Origin: a virus
Virus record (IMG/VR): IMGVR_UViG_3300037852_000224
Coordinates: 1 to 58,934 of that record
Reading direction: 5' to 3' (one strand)
Length of the DNA: 58,934 bases
Translations under genes and position numbers: made by a program
Notes under the pieces: generated by a model
Told to the model about the DNA's origin: nothing
Databases searched by the model: none
Seen by the model: only the letters and a program-made list of their open reading frames with translations
In this document: positions 39,059 through 46,281 of the stretch, piece after piece
Numbering within the stretch: the first letter of the stretch is position 1
How the letters are laid out: each line of letters starts with the position of its first letter

Positions 39059-39786
39059 GCGATCCACCCCCATTTCTTGCCTGTCCACCACACGCCCATA
39101 GCCACCAGCGTGTACCCGATGGCTCCCACCATCCACTCCAGTCCACCGGCGATCCCACCGCTAATCCCCCACTCCGTTTTGCGCCTTACCTCTACCGCTT
39201 GTTCCGCTTCCCATCCTGGAGCCGACCCGTGGGATGCATCCAACGGGATGCGTATACTTGTGCCGTCTATATGTGGATACGCCGCAACGTACACATGAGA
39301 GTACTGGTACGGGGCGGTGGCGTCGGCTGCGACAGTGACAAACGCACAGGGAATGCCAACCGCCTCCAGCAATGCGGCAAGGTACATGGAATAGTCGTCG
39401 CAATCGCCAACGCTCAATCCCAACTCTACGTACCGTTTCATATCCAACGGTCGGATGATGACTTCAATCACATCATCAGGATTGATTCCAGTGCCCGCTA
39501 ACCGTGCCGCGTTCAATTCATCCCGTTCAAACCGGAGGGAGCCTTTGGTATGTGCATAAGCATTGGCCACCTGTTCCAGTTGTGTGCCGTTACCGCAGAC
39601 TCCCCCTGCCCACTGTTGAAACTCTGGTGCCTGTGCATCCTCACTCACCCTCTGCCGCATCAATCCAATGGTCTGCCCCACTTGTGCATCCGGCCACGCC
39701 CCTAGTTCCCTCACTGAGAATCGCACCGCGCCCAGTCGATCATGCGTTGCCGTGGCCGCCGTGGCTTTGTCGATGTGCATTCGCAT
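39055..39786 (-). CDS. Membrane-anchored transglutaminase/papain-like protein
   Basis: 243 aa. Core GDCDDYSMYLAALLEAVGIPC (Cys129), QYSHVYVAAY (His164) and IPLDASHG (Asp183) form the Cys-His-Asp triad of the transglutaminase-like superfamily, which includes proteases and crosslinking enzymes. A C-terminal span lies at about 212-236 (LEWMVGAIGYTLVAMGVWW). First gene of the leftward virion operon; the palindrome lies 8 nt upstream and no ribosome site is visible. It may mature or crosslink virion proteins. Confidence 0.8.
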   Translation of the reverse strand: MRMHIDKATAATATHDRLGAVRFSVRELGAWPDAQVGQTIGLMRQRVSEDAQAPEFQQWAGGVCGNGTQLEQVANAYAHTKGSLRFERDELNAARLAGTGINPDDVIEVIIRPLDMKRYVELGLSVGDCDDYSMYLAALLEAVGIPCAFVTVAADATAPYQYSHVYVAAYPHIDGTSIRIPLDASHGSAPGWEAEQAVEVRRKTEWGISGGIAGGLEWMVGAIGYTLVAMGVWWTGKKWGWIA

Positions 39787-39794
39787 CGCGATAG

Positions 39795-39807
39795 TTTACG
39801 CCGTAAA
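39795..39807. promoter_or_regulatory. Palindrome TTTACGCCGTAAA, site 5
   Basis: Exact copy, 8 nt upstream of the first gene of the long leftward virion operon, in the divergent region 39787-39997; it is placed to control late transcription or translation. Confidence 0.8.
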
Positions 39808-39997
39808 ATCCATGGTGAATGTTTAATGGAGTGGTTCGCGTGCATTATGCCGCGTTGGAAACCCCGCCGCAACGGTGTTGGTGGTTGGTATATGTGGCGG
39901 TTGAACGCCGATTGCCAAAGGTAAGCGCTTGACTTATCAGTTGGATGGGCCATACAATAATTTCGACCCGCAAAATCATCCACAGGGAGGCGTAAAA

Positions 39998-41872
39998 GTG
40001 GCAGATGAAGAGGCTGGAGTGTTGCTGGAGGGGCTGGAGGGAGAGGGGAATGAGGAGGGCAACGTAGAAAGCGGCACTGAGAGTGCTATTGAGGTCATTC
40101 CAGAGGTATCGGATGGTGTAAAGGAGATTAGAGGCCCTGGAAGGCCACGGAATGTGGCCGGATCGGCCCCACTGAAGAAATTACGCTTTCCCAACCCGCG
40201 ATTCCGGCAGTACAATTCGGATTCGGATGTGAGGGAGCAGCGGCCTAACTATGCTTTCAAGTGGGTGGCGGCATTGCCACAGGTGTTTAAGGACCGGTGT
40301 GACTGGTTCATATACCGGCGGCATCCGATTCTAGTGGAACCTCCGTTGGACGCCGACAGGAAACCACAGTGGTACAAGTACATTGACAAAATCCCCGGTG
40401 CGGACCCGAATCCAATTACGGATGAATCGGATCTGCTCAATCGGTTCGGGTGTGGTAGATACGAATTGTATTTGAATGAAACGGACGTGCCTAAAGGGGA
40501 TGAGGCCAGGACGATCCTTAGGGTGTTCGTGCAGAATCTCGGTGGGGGGGATTATCGCGCTCATCCGCCGAACGATCCGTTGATTAGCGATGTGAATAAG
40601 GTGGACTTGAGCCACCCGAACAATAAGGGGTATCTTTCGTACCTCATGAGCATTGGGAAACTACCAGAGCAGGTTAACGCGGAAAAGGAGAGACAGGACG
40701 TGGCTACGGCAACTGTGGTGGATAAGTTGACTGACGGGTACGAGAAGATGGCGGACAAGGTGGTGAAGATGGCCGAGAGCCGGTCGTCGCGGCCTGATCC
40801 AGTGGCGGCCCCGGCAGGGTACGACTCCAACGCCATCGCGGGACTGTTGAATTCGACTGGTGAAGTGATGAAGCAATCCGCCATGACCGTGATGGAGCAG
40901 AGCAAAGGCATGGGACTAGATGAAGTGTTGAAGGTGGCGAAGGAATTGAAAGCCGACGACACACATTCGACCAGTGAGATTAAAGAACTGCGGAATATGT
41001 TGTTTACGATGCAAACCGAACGCATCAATAAGTTGGAAACGATGTTGATCGAGCAGGCTACGACGAGGACGGCAAATCCAAGCTCAACGTCCAGTGACGG
41101 TCCACCTCCCTCTCCCGCCGATCCCTTCTCCTATTTCAAATCCGGCATTAGCGCACTGAAGGAAATGAAATCCACCATTGACGATTTCTCCGGCGGCGGG
41201 GAAGGGGACGGTGGAACGGGAGTGGGCAAGAACGCGCCGTGGTGGGCGGGGTTATTGGCCGCGAGTATGCCGCACGTGGCCACGATTGCGCAGACTGTCA
41301 TGGGACTGTACATTGCGTCACAACGTGCGGGGCAACCGGGAGCACAACAGCAACCGATGGGACCGGCACCTATGCCGCAAGGGTTCCCTGGAATGCCAAT
41401 GCAACCACAACCACAACCAGCCCAAGCACCGGCACCTACCATGGCTCTGAATCCAGCTCCAGCACCGGCGGGGGCCACTCCCAGTGGTATGCCTCCCCCT
41501 GCCCCTGCCTCCGGCGCCGGTGGATTCGACATGGGGCAGTTTATCTCCCTCATCCAAGTCCCTCTGCTCAATTACCTCAGTGATCCCACGGCCAACGGGG
41601 ATCATTTCGCAGAGTGGCTGGTCGGCGGGTATGGGTTGGATGTGTTTAAGCAGGTGAAACAGTACGGTCCCCTGGTGGCTCCGATATTGATGGAGCACAC
41701 GATTCAATTGCCCACTGGCCCGGTGAAACCGTTTGCCGATCTATCTCCCGGCAGGTTGGATAAGTTTGTGCAGGAGTTCTTGAGCGTTACGCCGGAGGAC
41801 TTTGAGAAGGACCCGGTGGATGGTGGTGGTGGTGGAGACGATAACGGCGGTGGAACGAACGGAGCGGCGTGA
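39998..41872 (+). CDS. Large rightward protein of unknown function
   Basis: 624 aa from GTG 39998 with AGGGAGG 7 nt upstream; the frame is open to TTG 39929. Order: acidic start; an AT-hook-like GPGRPRN near 50; a conserved-looking domain (FKDRCDWFIYRRHPILVEPPL, RFGCGRYELYLNE); a coiled-coil region (TDGYEKMADKVVKMAE, about 230-360); Pro/Gln/Ala-rich linker; a C-terminal domain. GGTGVGKN near 420 is not a Walker A. Divergent from the virion operon. A scaffold, core or DNA-binding virion protein is possible. Confidence 0.7.
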   Translation: MADEEAGVLLEGLEGEGNEEGNVESGTESAIEVIPEVSDGVKEIRGPGRPRNVAGSAPLKKLRFPNPRFRQYNSDSDVREQRPNYAFKWVAALPQVFKDRCDWFIYRRHPILVEPPLDADRKPQWYKYIDKIPGADPNPITDESDLLNRFGCGRYELYLNETDVPKGDEARTILRVFVQNLGGGDYRAHPPNDPLISDVNKVDLSHPNNKGYLSYLMSIGKLPEQVNAEKERQDVATATVVDKLTDGYEKMADKVVKMAESRSSRPDPVAAPAGYDSNAIAGLLNSTGEVMKQSAMTVMEQSKGMGLDEVLKVAKELKADDTHSTSEIKELRNMLFTMQTERINKLETMLIEQATTRTANPSSTSSDGPPPSPADPFSYFKSGISALKEMKSTIDDFSGGGEGDGGTGVGKNAPWWAGLLAASMPHVATIAQTVMGLYIASQRAGQPGAQQQPMGPAPMPQGFPGMPMQPQPQPAQAPAPTMALNPAPAPAGATPSGMPPPAPASGAGGFDMGQFISLIQVPLLNYLSDPTANGDHFAEWLVGGYGLDVFKQVKQYGPLVAPILMEHTIQLPTGPVKPFADLSPGRLDKFVQEFLSVTPEDFEKDPVDGGGGGDDNGGGTNGAA

Positions 41873-42102
41873 TGCATACAGCAATCCACTGGGCGGAGTT
41901 CCTGTTGGCATTCTGGGTCACATGGGGTGTAGCGGGAACGGCATATCTTATATTCGCCGTCATTCCTCTGCACACACTGAAGTGGTCGGATCTACTGGGT
42001 GTGGCGGCAGCGGTATTGTTCATGGCCCAACTTACATCGTGGTGGCTGGCAGTGGATTGGGTGCATGCACAATGGGAGAAGGTGACGCAGTGGGAGGAAT
42101 GA
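41872..42102 (+). CDS. Small two-span membrane protein
   Basis: 76 aa from ATG 41872, overlapping the stop of the previous gene (TGATG). Spans LLAFWVTWGVAGTAYLIFAVI and LLGVAAAVLFMAQLTSWWLAV with a short charged tail. Function unknown. Confidence 0.65.
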   Translation: MHTAIHWAEFLLAFWVTWGVAGTAYLIFAVIPLHTLKWSDLLGVAAAVLFMAQLTSWWLAVDWVHAQWEKVTQWEE

Positions 42103-42105
42103 ACA

Positions 42106-42501
42106 GTGCGCCTTAGTCCCGCCACCGCTCTCCCTACCGTCACCTTAACCTGTAACGGTGCCGTGATCGGCGATCATATTACCGTGGCACGGGATTTGCA
42201 TTCCCGTCAACGGGGGTTGCTCGATTACGATTCCCTCCCCCTTGGCGGCGGGATGTGGATCAATCCAGGTTCAGCAATCCACACAGTAGGGATGAAATTC
42301 CCCATCGATGTGGTGTTCTTGGAAGTAACTCCAGTGCGTTATGCCGTCGTGTGCTGCTTCTCCAACGTCCAACCTGAGGGGGATGTAATCACCTGTGGAC
42401 TGGCCAATCCTACTCGCTCTGTACTAGAACTTCCAGTCGGCACTATTGCACGGTGTGGTCTGCGCCCAGGGATGACCGTTACCACCCAATCGAATCAATA
42501 A
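42106..42501 (+). CDS. DUF192-family protein
   Basis: 131 aa from GTG 42106 (GGGAGGA 7 nt upstream). Signature of DUF192: ARDLHSRQRGLLDYDSL, GGGMWINPGSAIHTVGMKFPIDVVFLE and a later VLELPVGTIARCGLRPGM. This family occurs in bacteria, archaea and phages; its biochemical role is not settled. Here it lacks the usual signal peptide. Confidence 0.85.
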   Translation: MRLSPATALPTVTLTCNGAVIGDHITVARDLHSRQRGLLDYDSLPLGGGMWINPGSAIHTVGMKFPIDVVFLEVTPVRYAVVCCFSNVQPEGDVITCGLANPTRSVLELPVGTIARCGLRPGMTVTTQSNQ

Positions 42502-42542
42502 TCGGCCATTGTCGTGCTACCTTGAACGTGGAGGTTCCCCCC

Positions 42543-42749
42543 ATGCTGTTTCCCAGTTTTTTGCTCACACTTCTGATCGTGTTGGTGGTCGTTGGTTTAA
42601 TTTTGTGGATTCTCGGTCAGATACCGATGGACCCAACATTTGCCAAGATCGCCCGAGTGATTATTATCGTGATTTTTGCGCTGTGGCTGCTGTCTGTGTT
42701 GATTGGATTCCTACCGGCTGGAGGATACTACGGCCCTAGGTTGAGGTGA
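42543..42749 (+). CDS. Small two-span membrane protein
   Basis: 68 aa from ATG 42543 (GTGGAGGT 7 nt upstream). Spans FLLTLLIVLVVVGLILWIL and VIIIVIFALWLLSVLIGFL, ending GYYGPRLR. This compact layout is common in phage/bacterial proteins of unknown function. It overlaps the end of the leftward gene 42736-43047. Confidence 0.7.
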   Translation: MLFPSFLLTLLIVLVVVGLILWILGQIPMDPTFAKIARVIIIVIFALWLLSVLIGFLPAGGYYGPRLR

Positions 42750-43047
42750 CTTTAGCGAATCCCGGCTGTAGAACTTCGAGGGCTTGTTTCAGTCTCAGAG
42801 AATACCCTAGATTTCTTTTGTCACCCACTGAGGACAATCGATATCTATGCGCCGGGAATAGCTCCATCTGGTCCAGAAGGCCCAACTGCACCAATTTTCG
42901 TGTGTGGTGTCTAGCCGTCCTCGGTTGGACTGTGGCTGACTCAGGGAGCATCTTCAGGACTTCCGTATTGCTCATCCACTTGTCCGGGTGGCTTAGGAAC
43001 ACACTCCACACCAGAACCTCATGAACTGAGATCTCATTCTTTTCCAT
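42736..43047 (-). CDS. Winged-helix DNA-binding protein
   Basis: 103 aa from ATG 43047 (GTG 43074 possible). SVHEVLVWSVFLSHPDKWMSNTEVLKML, then TARHHTRKLVQLGLLDQMEL and a wing (HRYRLS) form an MarR/ArsR-like winged helix. Probable transcription regulator of the region; converges with the rightward membrane gene. Confidence 0.65.
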   Translation of the reverse strand: MEKNEISVHEVLVWSVFLSHPDKWMSNTEVLKMLPESATVQPRTARHHTRKLVQLGLLDQMELFPAHRYRLSSVGDKRNLGYSLRLKQALEVLQPGFAKVTST

Positions 43048-43211
43048 GCCAGATGGTAACACACTATGCCACACCTTGCCAGTGGCAAAAGTACCGTGAC
43101 GTACCGAAACGCAAAAGGGAAGTGTCGGTGTCCCACCTCCCTCTTGTGCCCAACCATCCCCACCGGGTTTCGCGGCTTCACGCGTCTGGTGAAATAGGGA
43201 TGCTGTTCCGG

Positions 43212-43406
43212 CTAGTCTACCACACCTGCAACAAACTTAACTTGGCATTCCCGGCACACTTTATCCCGGCCACGAGGATTGAATATCCGCCGCGATCCCC
43301 GGCACCGTTTACACGGCCAGTGCACGTCCGCCATCTCATACCCGTGCCGCGTGGCCGCCGCCCGCATCCACCGGGGATTAGGTTTGGCCACCTTCTTACG
43401 TCTCAC
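43212..43406 (-). CDS. Zinc-ribbon protein
   Basis: 64 aa from GTG 43406, overlapping the secreted-protein stop (GTGA). Basic N-terminus; CKRCRGSRRIFNPRGRDKVCREC gives a CxxC-x14-CxxC ribbon. Coupled downstream of the exported protein gene; role unknown. Confidence 0.6.
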   Translation of the reverse strand: MRRKKVAKPNPRWMRAAATRHGYEMADVHWPCKRCRGSRRIFNPRGRDKVCRECQVKFVAGVVD

Positions 43407-44203
43407 AGTGTAGGCACCAGTCTCCAAGTGTTGACCGCCGTGCACACGTAATAATTCTGTGCCACCGTGTCGGTGTAGGTATCCCTCCCGACGACGCAAT
43501 TTATCGTGGGGGCGCCCACGCCGGTGAAATACCGGGGTTGCGTGGTGGAGTCTATCTCCACTGTTATTTCTCCACTTACCGGATCTGGCATGATAACAAT
43601 CCCCTGCCCTGGGACGATGGATGTGGATGGTGACGGTGATGGTGTAGGCGTAGGCGTTGGTGTCGGCGCTGGCGGCGTATACGGCGCATCCGATAGCACC
43701 ACACTGGTAAGTTGTGCACTCGCTCCAGGGGATGACTGATTAGCGAAGAATGCGAAGTACTGCCCTGTCACCATGGGAGTAAACGGCACATTCGACACTA
43801 ATACTGCTGGTGCCTGTGCATTCGGCGCTAACCCGTAAATCTCATCCACCAGTGCACAATTAACCGGGGAATTACACCCGGACATTCCCACTAGTGCAAC
43901 AGTGTACGACGCTAACGACGGGCCGCCAATTAACGAGAATGACAGATAATATTTCGTCCCTGCCGTGAGATTCACCGACCCCAATTTAATCTCACCGCCC
44001 GTTCCAAATGTAACGTAATTCCCACCGCCCGCCGCCGCCACTGTAACCGGCCCTACCACCACGGTCGCCGTATTCAGCGTCTTACCGGTCTGGTATACAC
44101 CGGGAGCCACTCCGGCGAAGGATTCCGACAACAGCACCGCGCCATGTACAGCGGTGGTGGCTAACAGTGCACACGCGATTCGGAGCATAGCGTGTGGTTT
44201 CAT
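43403..44203 (-). CDS. Secreted protein with Pro-Thr hinge
   Basis: 266 aa from ATG 44203 (ATGA overlap with a short frame). Signal peptide (AMLRIACALLATTAVHG), then a beta-sandwich-like domain (VTFGTGGEIKLGSVNLTAGTKYYLSFSL), a hinge PTPTPTPTPSPSPS, and a short fibre-like end (GVGAPTINCVVGRDTYTDTVAQNYYVC). The first domain looks like host exported proteins, and the last resembles the tip of the fibre proteins. Sixth secreted protein of the genome, away from the others. Confidence 0.65.
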   Translation of the reverse strand: MKPHAMLRIACALLATTAVHGAVLLSESFAGVAPGVYQTGKTLNTATVVVGPVTVAAAGGGNYVTFGTGGEIKLGSVNLTAGTKYYLSFSLIGGPSLASYTVALVGMSGCNSPVNCALVDEIYGLAPNAQAPAVLVSNVPFTPMVTGQYFAFFANQSSPGASAQLTSVVLSDAPYTPPAPTPTPTPTPSPSPSTSIVPGQGIVIMPDPVSGEITVEIDSTTQPRYFTGVGAPTINCVVGRDTYTDTVAQNYYVCTAVNTWRLVPTL

Positions 44204-44204
44204 C

Positions 44205-44297
44205 CTATCGTGATTCCTTCCACGCCGCGCCCAGTGCAAACACCACCAGTGCCACCCCGATAACTACCACGATATGACCAAGCTGTATGTATCCCAT
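44205..44297 (-). CDS. Single-span mini-protein
   Basis: 30 aa (MGYIQLGHIVVVIGVALVVF...KESR) forming one membrane span with a charged end. Its TAG is two bases before ATG 44203 of the secreted protein. A longer frame in the same region is probably a shadow. The ribosome site is weak. Confidence 0.45.
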   Translation of the reverse strand: MGYIQLGHIVVVIGVALVVFALGAAWKESR

Positions 44298-44443
44298 GAC
44301 CGGATTGTGCCCCATGAAGTACCGGCATACAATAGTACTCCAGTACCGATTTACAACAAAAGTGTCCTCCGATTTTCTCCACGGCTCGGAGGAACACCGC
44401 TATGGTTAGAAGGGGTCTGGTAGTCCCCCTCCCTGGAGAACCT

Positions 44444-45418
44444 TTACAGCAACTCCGCTAGTTTCCGGTTAAACGCCGGTCCACCGAGCTTCCCACTCAA
44501 CAGCTTTATCACCAGGGTCAACACCCCTTCTACCGCCGCCTGCCGCTTAGTAGGTTCCTTACCCTCCGGGATCTCCTCTTTCACCCCAGCAATCCCATCC
44601 TCACACACCTGTATGGCCTTTTTCGCCGAAATCGCCAGTTTCTTCCCCGGCGTCTCCGCGTCGTCCTTAGCCGCCTTGCCCTTTTTCCCCTTCCGCCCAC
44701 TCCCGGTGGTGCCCCCGGCCTCTTTCTCCGCCGCCAGCTTGGCAAGGAATGCATCCTGATCGGCCTCACTCATCGTCACCAAATCCCGCGCCACGGTCCA
44801 CCCGATGTCCCCGGTGTGGATCTTGTTTTGAATCTCCGGGCGTAATTCCATCAACCGTTTCATCTGACTGACCCCGCCCTTACTCAGCCGGATCTTCGCA
44901 CATACCTCCGGCAGTTTGTACCCGGCCTCCAACATCTTGCATATCGCTTTGGCCTTGTCCATCGGCGAGAAATCCTCCCGCTGGGCGTTCTCCGACACGT
45001 TGACGCCGAGCATTAACTTTGCTGTGGTGGCGGCATCTACACCCTTCCCCTTGGCCTCCTCAATATGCACCGGCACGAACCCGTCATGCTGTTTCGTTTC
45101 CATCGCCGCCACCACCGCCGCCGCACGACTGTATCCAGCCTCCAACTGATACAGGAAATGCACATCCGCGTCCACCGCGCCGTTCCCATTCCCATTCCCA
45201 TTCTCAATCCGGCTCACGATCAGCGGCTCATGCATCCCTTCCGCCACAATCGACGCCGACAGCTCCGCGATTTTCTTCGCCGACGGCGGGCCATACCGTG
45301 TATTCCGTTCCGGGTTGATAAGAATATCCGTGATGGGCACGGTACGAAAATCCCCCGTAGCCGTCACCATCGATGTACCTGCATTCGCACTTGTGCTCAC
45401 GTCTTTCTCCTTTTTCAT
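44444..45418 (-). CDS. ParB/Spo0J-like protein
   Basis: 324 aa. ParB N-domain: VPITDILINPERNTR, EGMHEPLIV, YQLEAGYSRAAAVVAAM (arginine patch), then the helix-turn-helix LPEVCAKIRLSKGGVSQMKRLMELRPEI and a helical C-terminus with a Lys/Gly-rich insert. ParB proteins bind parS palindromes for partition or act as regulators. No ParA-type ATPase was found, so it may be a phage ParB-like regulator. The genome-wide 13-bp palindrome is a natural candidate target. Confidence 0.82.
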   Translation of the reverse strand: MKKEKDVSTSANAGTSMVTATGDFRTVPITDILINPERNTRYGPPSAKKIAELSASIVAEGMHEPLIVSRIENGNGNGNGAVDADVHFLYQLEAGYSRAAAVVAAMETKQHDGFVPVHIEEAKGKGVDAATTAKLMLGVNVSENAQREDFSPMDKAKAICKMLEAGYKLPEVCAKIRLSKGGVSQMKRLMELRPEIQNKIHTGDIGWTVARDLVTMSEADQDAFLAKLAAEKEAGGTTGSGRKGKKGKAAKDDAETPGKKLAISAKKAIQVCEDGIAGVKEEIPEGKEPTKRQAAVEGVLTLVIKLLSGKLGGPAFNRKLAELL

Positions 45419-45440
45419 TTTGATGTATTCCCCTTCCGGC

Positions 45441-45656
45441 CTAGGCCGAGAATTTAGATTTCCACTTCACCGCAAACTTACTACACTTGAACTCTTCCCA
45501 TTCCGGTTTAATGTCCAGTAGCCAAACGTGTGTCACCCACCACACTGTAACTCCGGCCACGAACGCCACCGGTTGCACCACAATCCCCCACCACGCCGCC
45601 ACCGCCCACCACCATGCCACCCAAAGTGCAATCTTAACTCGCACCCACGCGCCCAT
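45441..45656 (-). CDS. Trp-rich two-span membrane protein
   Basis: 71 aa. Two spans rich in Trp (IALWVAWWWAVAAWWGIVV and VAFVAGVTVWWVTHVWLL) and a charged C-terminus. Start overlaps the stop of the acidic gene (TAATG). Function unknown. Confidence 0.65.
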   Translation of the reverse strand: MGAWVRVKIALWVAWWWAVAAWWGIVVQPVAFVAGVTVWWVTHVWLLDIKPEWEEFKCSKFAVKWKSKFSA

Positions 45657-46006
45657 TACGCCGCTGGCTCGTCCACCCCTACCAATACCGTGCCATCCTC
45701 ACCGTCGTCATCGTCGTCCCCGTCATCATCGCTGTCCCCATCTTCCTCTTCCGGTTCCGCCCCGGTGTCAATAAGCTTAAACACCCACCCATCGGCGTCG
45801 ATCCTCGACTCCAACTCGGTAGACGCATCCGCCCCGTCCGGCAAATCCACATCCGCGACATACGTTACACCGTCGCACTCATACACCAGCGGCCCTTCCC
45901 CGAACCCCATGGTGTCGCTCATTTCCTCATCCACGCGGATGGCATACCCATCCTCTTGAATCACCAGTCCTACGCCCTTCGTGTGTTTTGGCATTTCCAG
46001 TATCAT
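45656..46006 (-). CDS. Acidic hypothetical protein
   Basis: 116 aa. A beta-rich first part (LVIQEDGYAIRVDEE, LVYECDGVTYVADVD) and a highly acidic C-terminal run (EEEDGDSDDDGDDDDDGEDG). AGGAGG stands 4 nt upstream, and the palindrome 46024-46036 is 17 nt upstream of ATG. DNA-mimic or protein-partner roles are conceivable but unproved. Confidence 0.65.
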   Translation of the reverse strand: MILEMPKHTKGVGLVIQEDGYAIRVDEEMSDTMGFGEGPLVYECDGVTYVADVDLPDGADASTELESRIDADGWVFKLIDTGAEPEEEDGDSDDDGDDDDDGEDGTVLVGVDEPAA

Positions 46007-46023
46007 CCTACCTCCTGTGAGAG

Positions 46024-46036
46024 TTTACGCCGTAAA
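46024..46036. promoter_or_regulatory. Palindrome TTTACGCCGTAAA, site 6
   Basis: Exact copy, intergenic, 17 nt upstream of gene 45656-46006 and just upstream of its ribosome site; the clearest operator/promoter position. Confidence 0.8.
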
Positions 46037-46057
46037 AGGGTGGAGAGTCAAGAGAGT

Positions 46058-46087
46058 AATTGGGGACCCTGGGTAGAGTCCCCAATT
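46058..46087. terminator. Perfect 10-bp inverted repeat (hairpin)
   Basis: AATTGGGGAC and GTCCCCAATT flank a 10-nt loop in the gap between the mini-protein 46168-46281 and gene 45656-46006. No T-run follows on either strand; a terminator-like or protein-binding role is possible. Confidence 0.6.
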
Positions 46088-46167
46088 GTGCAGCCATACC
46101 ATGCCAACGCCTTACCCGGCCAGACCCGAGCTTGCCACACCATGACCCACCACGCCAAAACTTTTCT

Positions 46168-46281
46168 TCATTTCACCGTCAAAGATAGGATTGTCATCAA
46201 CAGTACCACTACAGCGATGGCAGCTATAGCTATGCAGATGTCACGCTTTCGATAAATCGACGCACGCGATCTGAGGATCAT
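46168..46281 (-). CDS. Single-span mini-protein coupled to UvrD-like helicase
   Basis: 37 aa (MILRSRASIYRKRD then a span CIAIAAIAVVVLLMTILSL). Its ATG overlaps the helicase stop as ATGA, the standard coupling in this genome, which is strong evidence that it is translated. Basic N-terminus and one membrane span; function unknown. Confidence 0.65.
   Translation of the reverse strand: MILRSRASIYRKRDICIAIAAIAVVVLLMTILSLTVK

Noticed and set aside
40500-41300. GGTGVGKN in the 624-aa rightward protein read as a Walker A, making it a packaging ATPase
   Set aside because: The final Ser/Thr is missing (GKN), the segment is a glycine-rich linker between a coiled coil and a hydrophobic stretch, and no Walker B or strand pattern follows.
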